Source: 34-65-8 sp046294735 (lineage in GTDB: Bacteria > Pseudomonadota > Alphaproteobacteria > Sphingomonadales > Sphingomonadaceae). From it: 55,294 nt of DNA. The position numbers and the translations under genes were made by a program. The notes beneath the pieces were generated by a model. It was not told the origin of the DNA and made no database searches. It saw only the letters and a program-made list of their open reading frames with translations. How positions within the stretch are numbered: position 1 is the stretch's first letter; each line of letters opens with the position of its first letter. The stretch is taken from the NCBI GenBank assembly GCA_046294735.1, contig JBKBKB010000008.1, forward strand, positions 1 through 55,294, written 5' to 3'. Positions 11,124-19,865 of this stretch are shown here, piece by piece.

Positions 11124-11923
11124 CGCAGTTGTTCCAGCCGGGCCGCCGCGCGGATGATGCTCGGGCCACCGCAATAGAGCAGCGAAGGGTGGAATAGCTC
11201 GCGGCGGGTCTGCGGCAGCCGGTCGAGCGCCGGATGGTGCTGCGCCCGCTCCCCGCCTGCGACCAGCAGCAGCGCGGGCGGATCGGCCAGCACTTGTTCG
11301 AGCGAGAGGTAATCGGCCTGGCCCATTCCGCGCGCTGCCGTATGGCTGGCCAGCCCTGCGCGGCGCATCAGCTCTCCTACCAGCGTGCCCTCGCCCGGCA
11401 CTATCCCGCCCGGCTGCCATAGCACAGTGGCGGGGGTGGCGCTTGCCCGGCCCTGGTCCAGCTGCGCCGCCGCCTGCCCGATCCGCGCCGCCAGCGCCTC
11501 GCCGCGCTCCGGCTCGCCTACTGCCGCAGCCAATGCGCGGACCTGCGCCTGGCTTTCGGCGACCGTGCTGGCAATGCCAAGCGTCTCGACCTGCAGGCCC
11601 ATCTCTGCCAGCGCAGCGCGGGTGGCGGGCGGCATGAAGGCGCTGCCCACGACAATGTCCGGGTTGAGCGCCAGCACTTCCTCCACCGTCCCGCCGGTCG
11701 CCCTGAAGGTGCGGGCGAGCGCGAGGTCCATCGAGGTGCCCTGCGGATCGTGGCTGTAGTGGCTTACCGCAAGCAGGCGCTCGCGCGGGAGCACTTCGGC
11801 CAGGATCGCATCGCTGCACGGGTTGAGGCTGACCACGGTGGGCTGACCCAGCGCAGGCCGCGGAACCGTGGCAGGGCCGCATCCCGCGAGGGCCACCGCG
11901 GCGAGCAGGCCAGCCCAGCGCAT
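11120..11923 (-). CDS. btuF: Cobalamin-binding lipoprotein (BtuF-like)
   Basis: 267 residues. The N terminus MRWAGLLAAVALAGCGP is a lipoprotein signal with lipobox LAGC, so the mature protein would be anchored to a membrane at the cysteine. The rest fits the helical-backbone class III periplasmic binding proteins (Peripla_BP_2): VVSLNPCSDAILAEV, then LALNPDIVV and the long inter-lobe helix region. It would deliver B12 from the receptor to the permease. Start choice among GTG 11932, GTG 11926 and ATG 11923 is uncertain; ATG gives the best signal. It starts 13 nt after the receptor stop. Confidence 0.85.
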   Translation of the reverse strand: MRWAGLLAAVALAGCGPATVPRPALGQPTVVSLNPCSDAILAEVLPRERLLAVSHYSHDPQGTSMDLALARTFRATGGTVEEVLALNPDIVVGSAFMPPATRAALAEMGLQVETLGIASTVAESQAQVRALAAAVGEPERGEALAARIGQAAAQLDQGRASATPATVLWQPGGIVPGEGTLVGELMRRAGLASHTAARGMGQADYLSLEQVLADPPALLLVAGGERAQHHPALDRLPQTRRELFHPSLLYCGGPSIIRAAARLEQLR

Positions 11924-11936
11924 CACTTGCACCGTG

Positions 11937-13850
11937 TCATAGGGCCAGCCGCGCCCCGACAAACGCGCCGCGCCCGGCCTGGGCATAGCCGGCGGCAGTC
12001 TGGTAGCGGGTGTCGAACAGGTTCTCGATCCGCCCGAACAGCTCAACCGTGTCGCCCACTGGCAGCGAAGCGCGCACGGTCACCACTTCATAGCCTTCCA
12101 GACGAACCGTGTTGGCGGCATTGTCGAAGCTGCCGCTGACCAACCGCACATCCGCCCCAAGGGTCAAATCAAACAGCGACGTTTGCCAATCCGCCGAAAC
12201 GGTGAGCGCGTGGCGCGGCCGACGGGAAAGGGCGTTGCCGAACCGCGTGGTGCCAGCGGTGCGATTTTCTGACTCGACATAGGCATAGACCGCACGGGTG
12301 GTTAGCCGCGCATCTGGCTTTGCGCCCAGTTCCACTTCCAGACCTTGCGCGCGCGCTTTGCTGATATTGTCATAGAAGCCGAAGGGCCGGTTCACGCACA
12401 AGGGTGCGGTGGAACCAAAGCAGCTGGCGAAATCGATCTGGTCCTTCACATCGCGGCGAAACAGTGTGGCAGCGCCATAAAACTGCCGGCCGCCCATCGT
12501 GCGTTCCCCCCACGCAAGGCCCAGATCAAAACTGGTGCTTTTTTCAGGGGCCAGCCCTTCATTGCCAAAATCGCTGAACAGCTGGAACAGCGTCGGCGCC
12601 TTGAACCCTTCGCCCACACTGGCGCGCAGGCGCAGGTCCTGGGCGATCTCATAGCTCAGGTCCGCGCCAAAGCTGGTCGCGGTGCCGAACCGGGCATGGT
12701 CGTCAACGCGCCCCCCGGCACGGGCCGAGAGCGGTCCGAACTCGATCCCTAACTGGGCATAGGCCCCGAAAATGCGCGTGCTTTCCCCGGCGTCAAACAG
12801 GGTGCGATAATCGCTCCATTCGTGCTCACCACCAAAGTGGACCAGCAGCGGACCGATCGGACGCCATTCGCCGCGCAGGGCCAGCCGGTCGGATGTGCCC
12901 TTGCTGGTGAAGGTCGGGCCAAAGGCGGGATCGCGGTTGTCACGCTTCGTTTCAGCAAGGCTGTAGCTGGCCTGGAGATAAAGCGGCCCGCTGTCATACA
13001 CGGCCCCGGCGCTGGCCGCGATCTGGCGGGTTTGCTGAGTCTCCAGCGTATCGGCGAGCGCGAAGAAGGGTGGCGGGAAGCCATCGATGTCAAGCGTTCC
13101 TTCGACATATCGCCCGCGCGCAAACACCTCGAACGCCTCCGACAGATACACCCGGCCGTGACCATTTACTGCCCACTGCTCGAACCCGTCGGCTTCCGTG
13201 CCGCTGACAGCAGACGAAAACCCGTCCGTGCGAAAGTAACTGGCCGATGCCCCCAGGAAGCCGCGCTTACCGCTGATCCCGCCCGACACGGCTCCGGTCG
13301 CGGTATCGCGCGCGCCATATTCGGCGGTGGCGCGCAGCCCGCTGGCCGCGCTGGTCGAGGCGACCACTACGCCGCCGATGGCGTCCGATCCCCACACCGT
13401 CGAATTGGACGAGCGCAGCACTTCGATCTTGTCGAGGTTGAGCGCGAGCAGGTTGCCAAAGTCGAACCCGCCCCCGGGCGAAGCCGGATCGGCCACCCGC
13501 ACCCCGTCGAGCACCACCAGCGTCTGCTCCGCCTCGGCCCCGCGCAAGCGCACCCCGGTGAAGGCACCCGCCCCGCCGTTGCGGCTCAGGGTCAGGCCGG
13601 GGACGCGTTCCAGCGCCCGGGTGAGGTCGGCACCCTGCACACTGGTGATCTCCGCCTCGCCCAGCACGGTAACCGGCTGGCCGGTCGCCTTGACCTCCAT
13701 CCGCGTGCCGGTTGCGGTGACGGTGATCTGCTCTTCTTGAGTACGCCATGCGGCCGTGCACACGACACCAGGATCGCCGCAGGCATCCTGAGCGAGCGCT
13801 GGCGATGCAAAAAAGGGAAGTGTTACAAATAGAAACAGGGGTTTACGCAT
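11937..13850 (-). CDS. btuB: TonB-dependent outer membrane cobalamin receptor (BtuB-like)
   Basis: 637 residues. Signal peptide MRKPLFLFVTLPFFASPALAQ, then a plug domain (VTVLGEAEI... LERVPGLTLSRNGG, VRLRGAEAEQTLVVLDGVRV) with a TonB-box-like QITVTATG stretch before it, and a beta-barrel ending in the aromatic/hydrophobic terminus VGARLAL; the DTRYQTAAGY block is the usual C-terminal TonB-receptor motif. GGAGGAATT precedes ATG 13850. It is the first gene after the B12 riboswitch and heads the transport operon, so cobalamin is the expected ligand. It moves B12 across the outer membrane using the TonB-ExbBD motor, which is not encoded here. Confidence 0.93.
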   Translation of the reverse strand: MRKPLFLFVTLPFFASPALAQDACGDPGVVCTAAWRTQEEQITVTATGTRMEVKATGQPVTVLGEAEITSVQGADLTRALERVPGLTLSRNGGAGAFTGVRLRGAEAEQTLVVLDGVRVADPASPGGGFDFGNLLALNLDKIEVLRSSNSTVWGSDAIGGVVVASTSAASGLRATAEYGARDTATGAVSGGISGKRGFLGASASYFRTDGFSSAVSGTEADGFEQWAVNGHGRVYLSEAFEVFARGRYVEGTLDIDGFPPPFFALADTLETQQTRQIAASAGAVYDSGPLYLQASYSLAETKRDNRDPAFGPTFTSKGTSDRLALRGEWRPIGPLLVHFGGEHEWSDYRTLFDAGESTRIFGAYAQLGIEFGPLSARAGGRVDDHARFGTATSFGADLSYEIAQDLRLRASVGEGFKAPTLFQLFSDFGNEGLAPEKSTSFDLGLAWGERTMGGRQFYGAATLFRRDVKDQIDFASCFGSTAPLCVNRPFGFYDNISKARAQGLEVELGAKPDARLTTRAVYAYVESENRTAGTTRFGNALSRRPRHALTVSADWQTSLFDLTLGADVRLVSGSFDNAANTVRLEGYEVVTVRASLPVGDTVELFGRIENLFDTRYQTAAGYAQAGRGAFVGARLAL

Positions 13851-13957
13851 AATTCCTCCAGTCATGTGCGAACGTCGCCCATGACGGAGGGAGCACCGCG
13901 AATCCGGCGCTCTCCATCTGCTTCCGGTACACCCCGCCCGGCCGCTCGAACGACACG

Positions 13958-14127
13958 CACGGGCAGGTCTCCTGGCTCCCGGATCAGCGGCCCGCCCCGC
14001 CTTCCCAGCCGCGCCGAAGCGAAACCAGTGGCATGTGGGAGCGGGCCTCCCCGGTCACAGTTGCGGGGGCAGCGGAGGATTGGAACCTCCTTCCCTCTTA
14101 GGTCCGGTCTTCACCAGACAACCCGTG
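13958..14127 (-). ncRNA. Cobalamin (B12) riboswitch
   Basis: Read leftward from 14127 the RNA shows the known landmarks in order: AAGAGGGAAGG, the conserved CCGCTGCCCCCGCAACTGT core around 14054-14073, GCCACTG near 14029-14035, and the B12 box AGCCAGGAGACCTGCC at 13977-13962. The closing P1 stem can pair CACGGG (14127-14122) with CCCGTG (13963-13958). The expression platform between the aptamer and btuB contains a bulged hairpin near 13890-13920 without a T-run, so control of translation is as likely as termination. Binding of adenosylcobalamin would reduce expression of btuB and the genes behind it. Confidence 0.95.
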
Positions 14128-14139
14128 ACGTCGGAGCGA

Positions 14140-14168
14140 TCAATAGAACGATGCTGATGCAGGTGCAA
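14140..14168 (-). promoter_or_regulatory. Probable sigma70 promoter of the btu operon
   Basis: Read leftward: TTGCAC, a 17-nt spacer, TATTGA. A start site about 7 nt after the -10 would fall near 14132, just before the first base of the riboswitch P1 stem, which is what a riboswitch-led transcript needs. Confidence 0.6.
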
Positions 14169-14321
14169 GGCTGCGGGCGTTAACCGGTTGTTTGCCGTAC
14201 GGCTTAACCGCGCTGCGCAGGCTGTTCCCCTATGGGACAGGACCCTTCGCCCCGCTCGTCCGCCTGCCCTGCCGTTGCTACGCGCTCTGCGCGCATCGCC
14301 CGCCTTGCCAGAGGAACCCGC

Positions 14322-15497
14322 TTGACCCGTCACCCCGCCTACCCTGCCCAAGCCCCACGGGCCTATGCCGGACCGCGCCCGCGCGGGCCGCGGCAAAGCC
14401 TGGGCAGTCGGCTGCAAGCGGCGTTTTCGGGAAAGCACCGCGGGCGCAGCCTGTTGGCGCTGGCTGCCGCAATCGGGGTTCCTGCGGTGGCTGCGCCGCT
14501 CGACTGGGGCCAGCAGTCCGAGACCACCGGCTTCACTGCGCCGCCCGCCGTCACCCCGATGGCATTCGAGCAAGCCGGACAGAACTTTCCCGGTTCGGCA
14601 TTCTACTTCATCGAGGACGAAGCTCGCCTTTCCTACGACGTGGAAGCAGCACCTGCCGTGCTGTTCGACCAGACCGGCACCGGCAATGCCGAAGTGGCCG
14701 AACTCGCCCTGCGCGATACCGTCGGCCCCTCTGCCCGCGCCTTCTTCGGCGGCGGCACCGGGCTCGACCGCACCCGCGCGCTCGATTGCCTTGCCACCGC
14801 CATCTATTACGAGGCAGCGAGCGAATCGATCGGCGGGCAGCGCGCGGTGGCGCAGGTGGTGCTCAACCGCGTTGCCCACCCGACCTATCCCAACACCGTT
14901 TGCGGCGTGGTCTACCAGGGCAGTGAGCGCAAGACCGGCTGCCAGTTCAGCTTCACCTGCGACGGATCGCTGCGCCGGGTACCTTCAGCGGCTGCAATGG
15001 CGCGGGCGCGGATGATTGCGCGCGACTCGCTGGCGGGCGATGTCTACGCGCCTGTCGGCCTCGCCACCCATTACCACACAATCTGGATCTATCCCTATTG
15101 GGCACCCAGCCTCGACCATATCGGCACGATTGGCGCGCACCGGTTCTACAAGTGGAAGGGACCGGCGGGCACGCCGGGTGCCTTCCGCTGGGCCTATGCA
15201 GGTGGTGAGCCGGTCTCGGCCCCCAACGCCCGGCGGACCGAGGATTACGCCACGGCCGCAGCAGATCCGATTGCGCTTGCACGGGTGTTCGAGGACGAGC
15301 GGCGCAAGGCGGAAATCCAGGGTAGCGGTGCCGGTGTCCCGGCCCGGTCACCTGCGCCCGTCTATGCCCCAGCGGTCGCACAACGCGGCGGCGATGCCAT
15401 ATTCACGGCCGAGAACCTGCCAGCCTCGGGCGGGGTAAAGCAGGAATATGCCAACTCCGGGCGGTGGATCAATGAACCGGGCACGCCCCGTCAATAG
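14322..15497 (+). CDS. SleB-type cell wall hydrolase
   Basis: 391 residues. The Hydrolase_2 (SleB) domain lies in the middle: CLATAIYYEAASE with the catalytic glutamate, GQRAVAQVVLNRV, a PNTVCGVVYQGS stretch and GCQFSFTCDG, then THYHTIWIYPYWA. Family members are lytic transglycosylases that cut peptidoglycan; in vegetative proteobacteria they act in wall remodelling. A hydrophobic helix (RSLLALAAAIGVPAVAAP) serves as signal or anchor after a basic N terminus. I prefer TTG 14322 because AGAGGAA lies 6 nt before it; an ATG at 14232 in frame has no ribosome site and would add 30 low-complexity residues. The tail is proline/alanine-rich. It is divergent from the btu operon. Confidence 0.88.
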   Translation: MTRHPAYPAQAPRAYAGPRPRGPRQSLGSRLQAAFSGKHRGRSLLALAAAIGVPAVAAPLDWGQQSETTGFTAPPAVTPMAFEQAGQNFPGSAFYFIEDEARLSYDVEAAPAVLFDQTGTGNAEVAELALRDTVGPSARAFFGGGTGLDRTRALDCLATAIYYEAASESIGGQRAVAQVVLNRVAHPTYPNTVCGVVYQGSERKTGCQFSFTCDGSLRRVPSAAAMARARMIARDSLAGDVYAPVGLATHYHTIWIYPYWAPSLDHIGTIGAHRFYKWKGPAGTPGAFRWAYAGGEPVSAPNARRTEDYATAAADPIALARVFEDERRKAEIQGSGAGVPARSPAPVYAPAVAQRGGDAIFTAENLPASGGVKQEYANSGRWINEPGTPRQ

Positions 15498-15619
15498 GAC
15501 CCTCCGGGCAGCCGCGGATATCAGGGTTAAAGCCTCATCAACCTTGCGCCGGAACCATACCTTAGCAGGCTGGCCGCTAAAGCACTGCGACGCCTCCGAT
15601 AGACTGGACCTGATCCCGC

Positions 15620-15937
15620 ATGACCTTGCGCTTTGCCGCCGCCCGTACTTCTGCCTCTTCCCCGCTGGCCCGCATCTTCGCGCGCCGGGCCCCGGGCAAT
15701 GCGGTGAACGACAATGGCAGCGAAACGCTCGACAACATGCTCCACGCGGCCTTGCGCCACTTCGCTGAGCACGGGCTGGGCGCGGCAAGCGATGCCCACC
15801 GGCGGGCCGAGCGGGCCTTCTTTGCCGGCAACCGCGAAAGCTACCAATGGTGGCTGGGCGTGTGCCGCACGCTGGACAAGCGGCTGGCCGCGCGGCTGGA
15901 ACACAAGGCCGCGACCGGCAACGGCCCTTTGCTCTGA
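15620..15937 (+). CDS. Small conserved-looking protein of unknown function
   Basis: 105 residues with good codon pattern. The first 25 residues are Ser/Ala/Arg-rich; the remainder is helical and soluble (SETLDNMLHAALRHFAEH, then RAERAFFAGNRESYQWWLGVCRTLDKR). No signal peptide or membrane segment. It lies 122 nt after the cell wall hydrolase on the same strand and 90 nt before the GGDEF-EAL gene. No function can be proposed from sequence. Confidence 0.7.
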   Translation: MTLRFAAARTSASSPLARIFARRAPGNAVNDNGSETLDNMLHAALRHFAEHGLGAASDAHRRAERAFFAGNRESYQWWLGVCRTLDKRLAARLEHKAATGNGPLL

Positions 15938-16027
15938 TCGTGCGTTCGGGACAGTCCCGACCCCCGCGGATTGGCCTGTAAGCCGGAGTTAACCAATAAA
16001 AGAGGATTGCGCGCTACGCCACGTACC

Positions 16028-17989
16028 ATGGCGACACACGCTCTCTTGCGGAAGATCCGCACGATCATCCCGCACACCGATGCTGACGCGCTGAACGAGC
16101 GTGTCCGGCGCTCGCTCGTTCGCACGCTTTACACCCAGCCGGCCAGCCTGGCGATTGGTGCCATCAACGGGATCGCGGCGAGCGGCATTGCCACCTATGT
16201 CAGCGGTTCGCAGACGCTGGCGATCGGCTCCCTGATCCTCACCGTGATCGCGATGGTGCGTGTGGGCGCTGCCTATTTCCTGTCGGTCGATGATGACGGC
16301 CCCAGCACCAACCTGCTTGAGCTGACCTATGAAATCGGGGCCTTTTCCTATGCCCTGGCGCTGGGATCGATGGCCGCGCTGTGCTTGCTGGTCACTGCCC
16401 CGGCTGCGGTCGAAGTGCTGATCATTGCCAATGCCACCTGCTATGGCGTCGGCATCTGCGCCCGCAACGCCGGAAGACCGACGATTGCGCTGGGCCAGCT
16501 GTTCCTGACCTGTGCCCCGATCATGGTGGTGGCCCTGCACATCGGCACCTTGCCCTTCATCGCCCTGGCCGCCACGATGGTCCTGCTGTTCCCGGCCATG
16601 GCCTCGATCGTGATGAACCTGTTCCGCGAACTGCGGAACAGCATTCGCGAAGCAGAACGCAACGCCGAACTGGCCGAAACCATGCGGGTTCTGGCGCGGA
16701 CCGATGTGGTCACCGGGCTCGCCAACCGGGCCGGGCTCAACCACGAACTGGTCGAACAACTGATGGCTCTGCCCCAGGGCAAGAACGCCGCCCTGTTCTG
16801 GATCGACCTCGATCGGTTCAAGGAAGTGAACGACCTTCTGGGCCATGCCGTGGGCGACCGGCTGTTGGTCGAGATCGGGCGCCGCCTGAGTGAGATCATG
16901 CCGGAAGATGCAATCGTGTCCCGTTTCGGCGGGGACGAGTTCATCCTGTTCTGCGAAGTCGCCACGCGCCACGATGCGGAGCGGCTGGCGAGCGAGGTCC
17001 ATGCTGAGATCATGCGTCCGGTGCGGATCGACGGCGACCGGATGGAAGTGCGCGCCTCGCTCGGGGTCGCGGTGCTGCCGGACGACGGCGACGATGCGGA
17101 CAAGCTGATGCAGTCGGCCGACCTGGCGCTCTATCAAGCCAAGTCCAACGGCCGAGGCCAGACGTGCTTCTTCCACCAGTCCATGACCCGGGACCTGGTC
17201 CGGCGGCGCGAGATCGAAGCCGAACTGCGCGCCGCAATCCAGAAAGACGAGCTGTCGATCTTCTTCCAGCCGATTGTTGACCTGGCGACCGGCAAGATCC
17301 GCAGCTTCGAGGCGCTGGTGCGCTGGTTCCACCCGGAAAAGGGTGAAATGCGGCCGGACGAGTTCATACCGGTGGCGGAAGAAACCGGTGTGATCGTGAC
17401 GCTTGGCAACTGGATTACCGCGCAGGCAGCCAAGGCAGCGGCGCAATGGCCGGACGATGTGACCGTAGCGGTGAACCTCTCACCGCTGCAAATCCATGCC
17501 CCCGGTTCGGTTCTGGGGATTCGCAACGCCCTGCGCGAAGCCGGTCTGCCGCCGCACCGGCTGGTGCTGGAAATCACCGAAAGCGTGCTGCTCGACGAAA
17601 GCGACGCGACCACCTTCTTCATCGAGACGCTGGCGGCCGACGGGATCAAGTTCGCGCTTGACGATTTCGGCACCGGCTATTCCTCGCTCGGCTACATCAA
17701 CAGGTTCCCGTTCTCCAAGATCAAGGTCGACCGCAGCTTCGTCTCCGGCCCCAATGTCGGGCGCAAGACCGAGGCGATCATCCATGCCGTGGCCGAGATG
17801 GGCTCGCGACTGGAAATGGAAATCGTCGCTGAGGGGCTGGAAACGATCGATCAGGTCAAGGCCGTGCGCGATGCCGGGTGCACGCTCGGCCAGGGCTACT
17901 ACTTCAGCCGGGCCGTGCCCGATTACCTCGCTGCGATGCTGCTGGCGCAGGAAGGCGACGAGAGCAATCCCCACCGCCTGATTGCGTGA
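16028..17989 (+). CDS. Membrane diguanylate cyclase/phosphodiesterase (GGDEF-EAL protein)
   Basis: 653 residues. Five to six hydrophobic helices fill residues 30-200, with no recognised extracellular sensor. A GGDEF domain follows, with GGDEF intact at residues 301-305; the RxxD inhibitory site upstream is absent (the arginine position is Met), so product inhibition of the cyclase is not expected. The EAL domain begins with EAL at 428-430 and keeps ITES, the DDFGTGYSS loop, KVDRSF and VAEGLE, the metal and catalytic residues. Both activities, synthesis and breakdown of cyclic di-GMP, are therefore possible. ATG 16028 is chosen; a TTG at 16007 directly behind AGAGGA is an alternative. It is transcribed alone. 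Confidence 0.92.
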   Translation: MATHALLRKIRTIIPHTDADALNERVRRSLVRTLYTQPASLAIGAINGIAASGIATYVSGSQTLAIGSLILTVIAMVRVGAAYFLSVDDDGPSTNLLELTYEIGAFSYALALGSMAALCLLVTAPAAVEVLIIANATCYGVGICARNAGRPTIALGQLFLTCAPIMVVALHIGTLPFIALAATMVLLFPAMASIVMNLFRELRNSIREAERNAELAETMRVLARTDVVTGLANRAGLNHELVEQLMALPQGKNAALFWIDLDRFKEVNDLLGHAVGDRLLVEIGRRLSEIMPEDAIVSRFGGDEFILFCEVATRHDAERLASEVHAEIMRPVRIDGDRMEVRASLGVAVLPDDGDDADKLMQSADLALYQAKSNGRGQTCFFHQSMTRDLVRRREIEAELRAAIQKDELSIFFQPIVDLATGKIRSFEALVRWFHPEKGEMRPDEFIPVAEETGVIVTLGNWITAQAAKAAAQWPDDVTVAVNLSPLQIHAPGSVLGIRNALREAGLPPHRLVLEITESVLLDESDATTFFIETLAADGIKFALDDFGTGYSSLGYINRFPFSKIKVDRSFVSGPNVGRKTEAIIHAVAEMGSRLEMEIVAEGLETIDQVKAVRDAGCTLGQGYYFSRAVPDYLAAMLLAQEGDESNPHRLIA

Positions 17990-18019
17990 TCAGGCGCACC
18001 TGCGGCGCACTTAATGCGA

Positions 18020-18036
18020 TTGCGAACTAATCGCAA
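18020..18036. promoter_or_regulatory. Perfect inverted repeat upstream of mdh (Fur-like operator candidate)
   Basis: TTGCGA-ACTAA-TCGCAA is a perfect 6-bp dyad with a 5-nt spacer, followed at once by a second small dyad GATA-AGTGC-TATC (18038-18050). It lies about 160 nt upstream of mdh. The half-site resembles Fur-family operators described in alphaproteobacteria; regulator identity is inference. Confidence 0.4.
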
Positions 18037-18193
18037 AGATAAGTGCTATCTCATACCTTTTGACGGTTGCAATCGCGCCTGCGCGGGCTTAACCGCTTGC
18101 CATCACCGGGCGCGGCTTCCTCGCGGGACGCGGGCGTGCGCCTTCCGGTTCGGTTAGGCGGTCCCGCGCGTTTGGAAGGACGGATTTCCCCCT

Positions 18194-19156
18194 ATGGCAC
18201 GCAAGAAGATCGCCCTTATCGGCGCCGGCATGATCGGCGGCACGCTCGCCCACCTCGCTGCGAAAATGGAAATGGGCGACATTGTCCTGTTCGATATCGC
18301 GGAAGGGATGCCGCAGGGCAAAGCGCTTGACCTGGCCCAGTGCGGCCCGGTCGAGGGGTTTGACGCGAGCATCACCGGCACCAACGATTACGCCGACATT
18401 GCCGGGGCTGATGTGGTGATCGTCACCGCCGGTGTGCCGCGCAAGCCGGGGATGAGCCGCGATGACCTGCTCGGCATCAACCTTTCCGTGATGAAGGCGG
18501 TCGGCGAAGGGATTAAGAACCACGCGCCCAACGCCTTTGTGATCTGCATCACCAACCCGCTCGATGCGATGGTGTGGGCGCTGCGCGAATTTTCGGGCCT
18601 GCCGCACAACATGGTGGTCGGCATGGCCGGTGTGCTCGATTCGGCGCGCTTCGCCACCTTCCTCGCGTGGGAATTCGGCGTCTCGGTGAAGGATGTGAAC
18701 GCCTTCGTGCTCGGCGGGCATGGCGACACGATGGTCCCCGTGCTCGAATATTCGACCATCAGCGGCGTTCCCGTCACCGACCTTGTGAAAATGGGCAAGT
18801 CCTCCACCGAAAAACTGAACGAAATCGTCGCCCGCACCCGTTCGGGCGGCGGCGAAATCGTCGGCCTGCTCAAGACCGGCTCCGCCTATTACGCGCCTGC
18901 CACCAGCGCCATCGCGATGGCGGAAGCCTATCTGGGCGACCAGAAGCGCATCCTGCCTTGCGCGGTGTATGTCGACGGCCGGTATGGGCTGGACGGCCTC
19001 TATGTCGGCGTCCCGGTGGTGATCGGCGCTGGCGGCGCGGAAGAAGTGATCGAGATTGCGCTGGATGACGAGGGCAAGGCGAATTTCGCGGTCAGCGTCG
19101 AGGCGGTGAAGGAACTGCTGGTGGCGTGCAAGGCGATTGATGGGTCGCTGGGGTGA
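18194..19156 (+). CDS. mdh: Malate dehydrogenase
   Basis: 320 residues, the LDH-like tetrameric NAD-dependent form usual in alphaproteobacteria. It oxidises malate to oxaloacetate in the TCA cycle. The nucleotide-binding loop IGAGMIGG is at residues 9-16, the mobile loop carries GVPRKPGMSRDDLL with the substrate arginines, ITNPLDAM follows, and the proton-relay histidine is H176 in GGHGDTMVP. AAGGACGG precedes the ATG. It heads the cluster with sucD-sucA-sucB-lpd; its TGA overlaps the next start codon. Confidence 0.97.
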   Translation: MARKKIALIGAGMIGGTLAHLAAKMEMGDIVLFDIAEGMPQGKALDLAQCGPVEGFDASITGTNDYADIAGADVVIVTAGVPRKPGMSRDDLLGINLSVMKAVGEGIKNHAPNAFVICITNPLDAMVWALREFSGLPHNMVVGMAGVLDSARFATFLAWEFGVSVKDVNAFVLGGHGDTMVPVLEYSTISGVPVTDLVKMGKSSTEKLNEIVARTRSGGGEIVGLLKTGSAYYAPATSAIAMAEAYLGDQKRILPCAVYVDGRYGLDGLYVGVPVVIGAGGAEEVIEIALDDEGKANFAVSVEAVKELLVACKAIDGSLG

Positions 19157-19809
19157 TGGCCGATGCGTTGCAAGAAGCAGAAGATTACTTGAAAGGCGCT
19201 GGCCTTCTTAACTCGCCGGGCGCTGTTCTATATTCCTCGGCTAAAACGCTTGCTCAGGGTCCTGTGTATCTGCTCGGCTTGAATCCTGGCGGAACGGAAG
19301 GCGCAACACTCCAAGACTCAATCCACAATGCACGCCGGGATCACAATTGCTATCTTGACGAGCAATGGTCTCCGAGAGGGCACTTGCAGCCAAGAGGGCA
19401 GGCAGTGCTGCAACGCCGTGTTCAAAATCTCTGCGCGCTCATGGGACTTGAAACGCGCGACGTTCCAGCTTCGAATCTGGTTTTCACACGGTCGACACGG
19501 ACTGGGACTCACCTAGATTTTAAGGGAGCGCTGCCCTTGTGTTTGCCAGTCCACAAAATTTTCATTCGAGCAATTGAGCCAGATTTTTTGATGACGTTCG
19601 GTGCGCTAGATAATTTTGGGTCAGCTGTGCAAATCGAAAGCGTAGAATCTCGTTTGGCTGAGCATGGCACATGGGAAGCTCATCGTGGTTTCGCCCAATT
19701 TGAAGGTAGGCGCATCGCTTTTGGGAATATTCCCCACATGTCATTATGGGCCAGCGATAAGAGGCAGCACATCGTGAAATGGGCACTTGCCAACATGGTT
19801 GGCGCATAA
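19156..19809 (+). CDS. AT-rich gene of unknown function, uracil-DNA glycosylase superfamily-like
   Basis: 217 residues. Its ATG overlaps the mdh stop as TGATG, so it is translationally coupled to mdh, yet base and codon use (TTG, AAT, GGA, CAA, ATA codons) are strikingly unlike all neighbours. Two motifs recall the uracil-DNA glycosylase fold: VYLLGLNPGGTEG near residue 40 resembles the Mug/TDG motif GINPG, and FGNIPHMSLW near residue 195 sits where the second UDG motif with His-x-Ser lies. The protein is soluble. Base excision activity is inference from these two motifs only. The whole gene and the AT-rich 56 nt behind it look like a foreign insert between mdh and sucD. Confidence 0.72.
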   Translation: MADALQEAEDYLKGAGLLNSPGAVLYSSAKTLAQGPVYLLGLNPGGTEGATLQDSIHNARRDHNCYLDEQWSPRGHLQPRGQAVLQRRVQNLCALMGLETRDVPASNLVFTRSTRTGTHLDFKGALPLCLPVHKIFIRAIEPDFLMTFGALDNFGSAVQIESVESRLAEHGTWEAHRGFAQFEGRRIAFGNIPHMSLWASDKRQHIVKWALANMVGA

Positions 19810-19865
19810 CTCAAATAGCGGGCGAACATTTGCCTACTGGACATCTTGTCAGGAAAATACTTCTT

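Noticed and set aside
15989..17446. Minus-strand frame of nearly 500 codons opposite the GGDEF-EAL gene
   Set aside because: Composition dominated by Asp/His/Gln/Arg; GGDEF and EAL motifs are on the plus strand.
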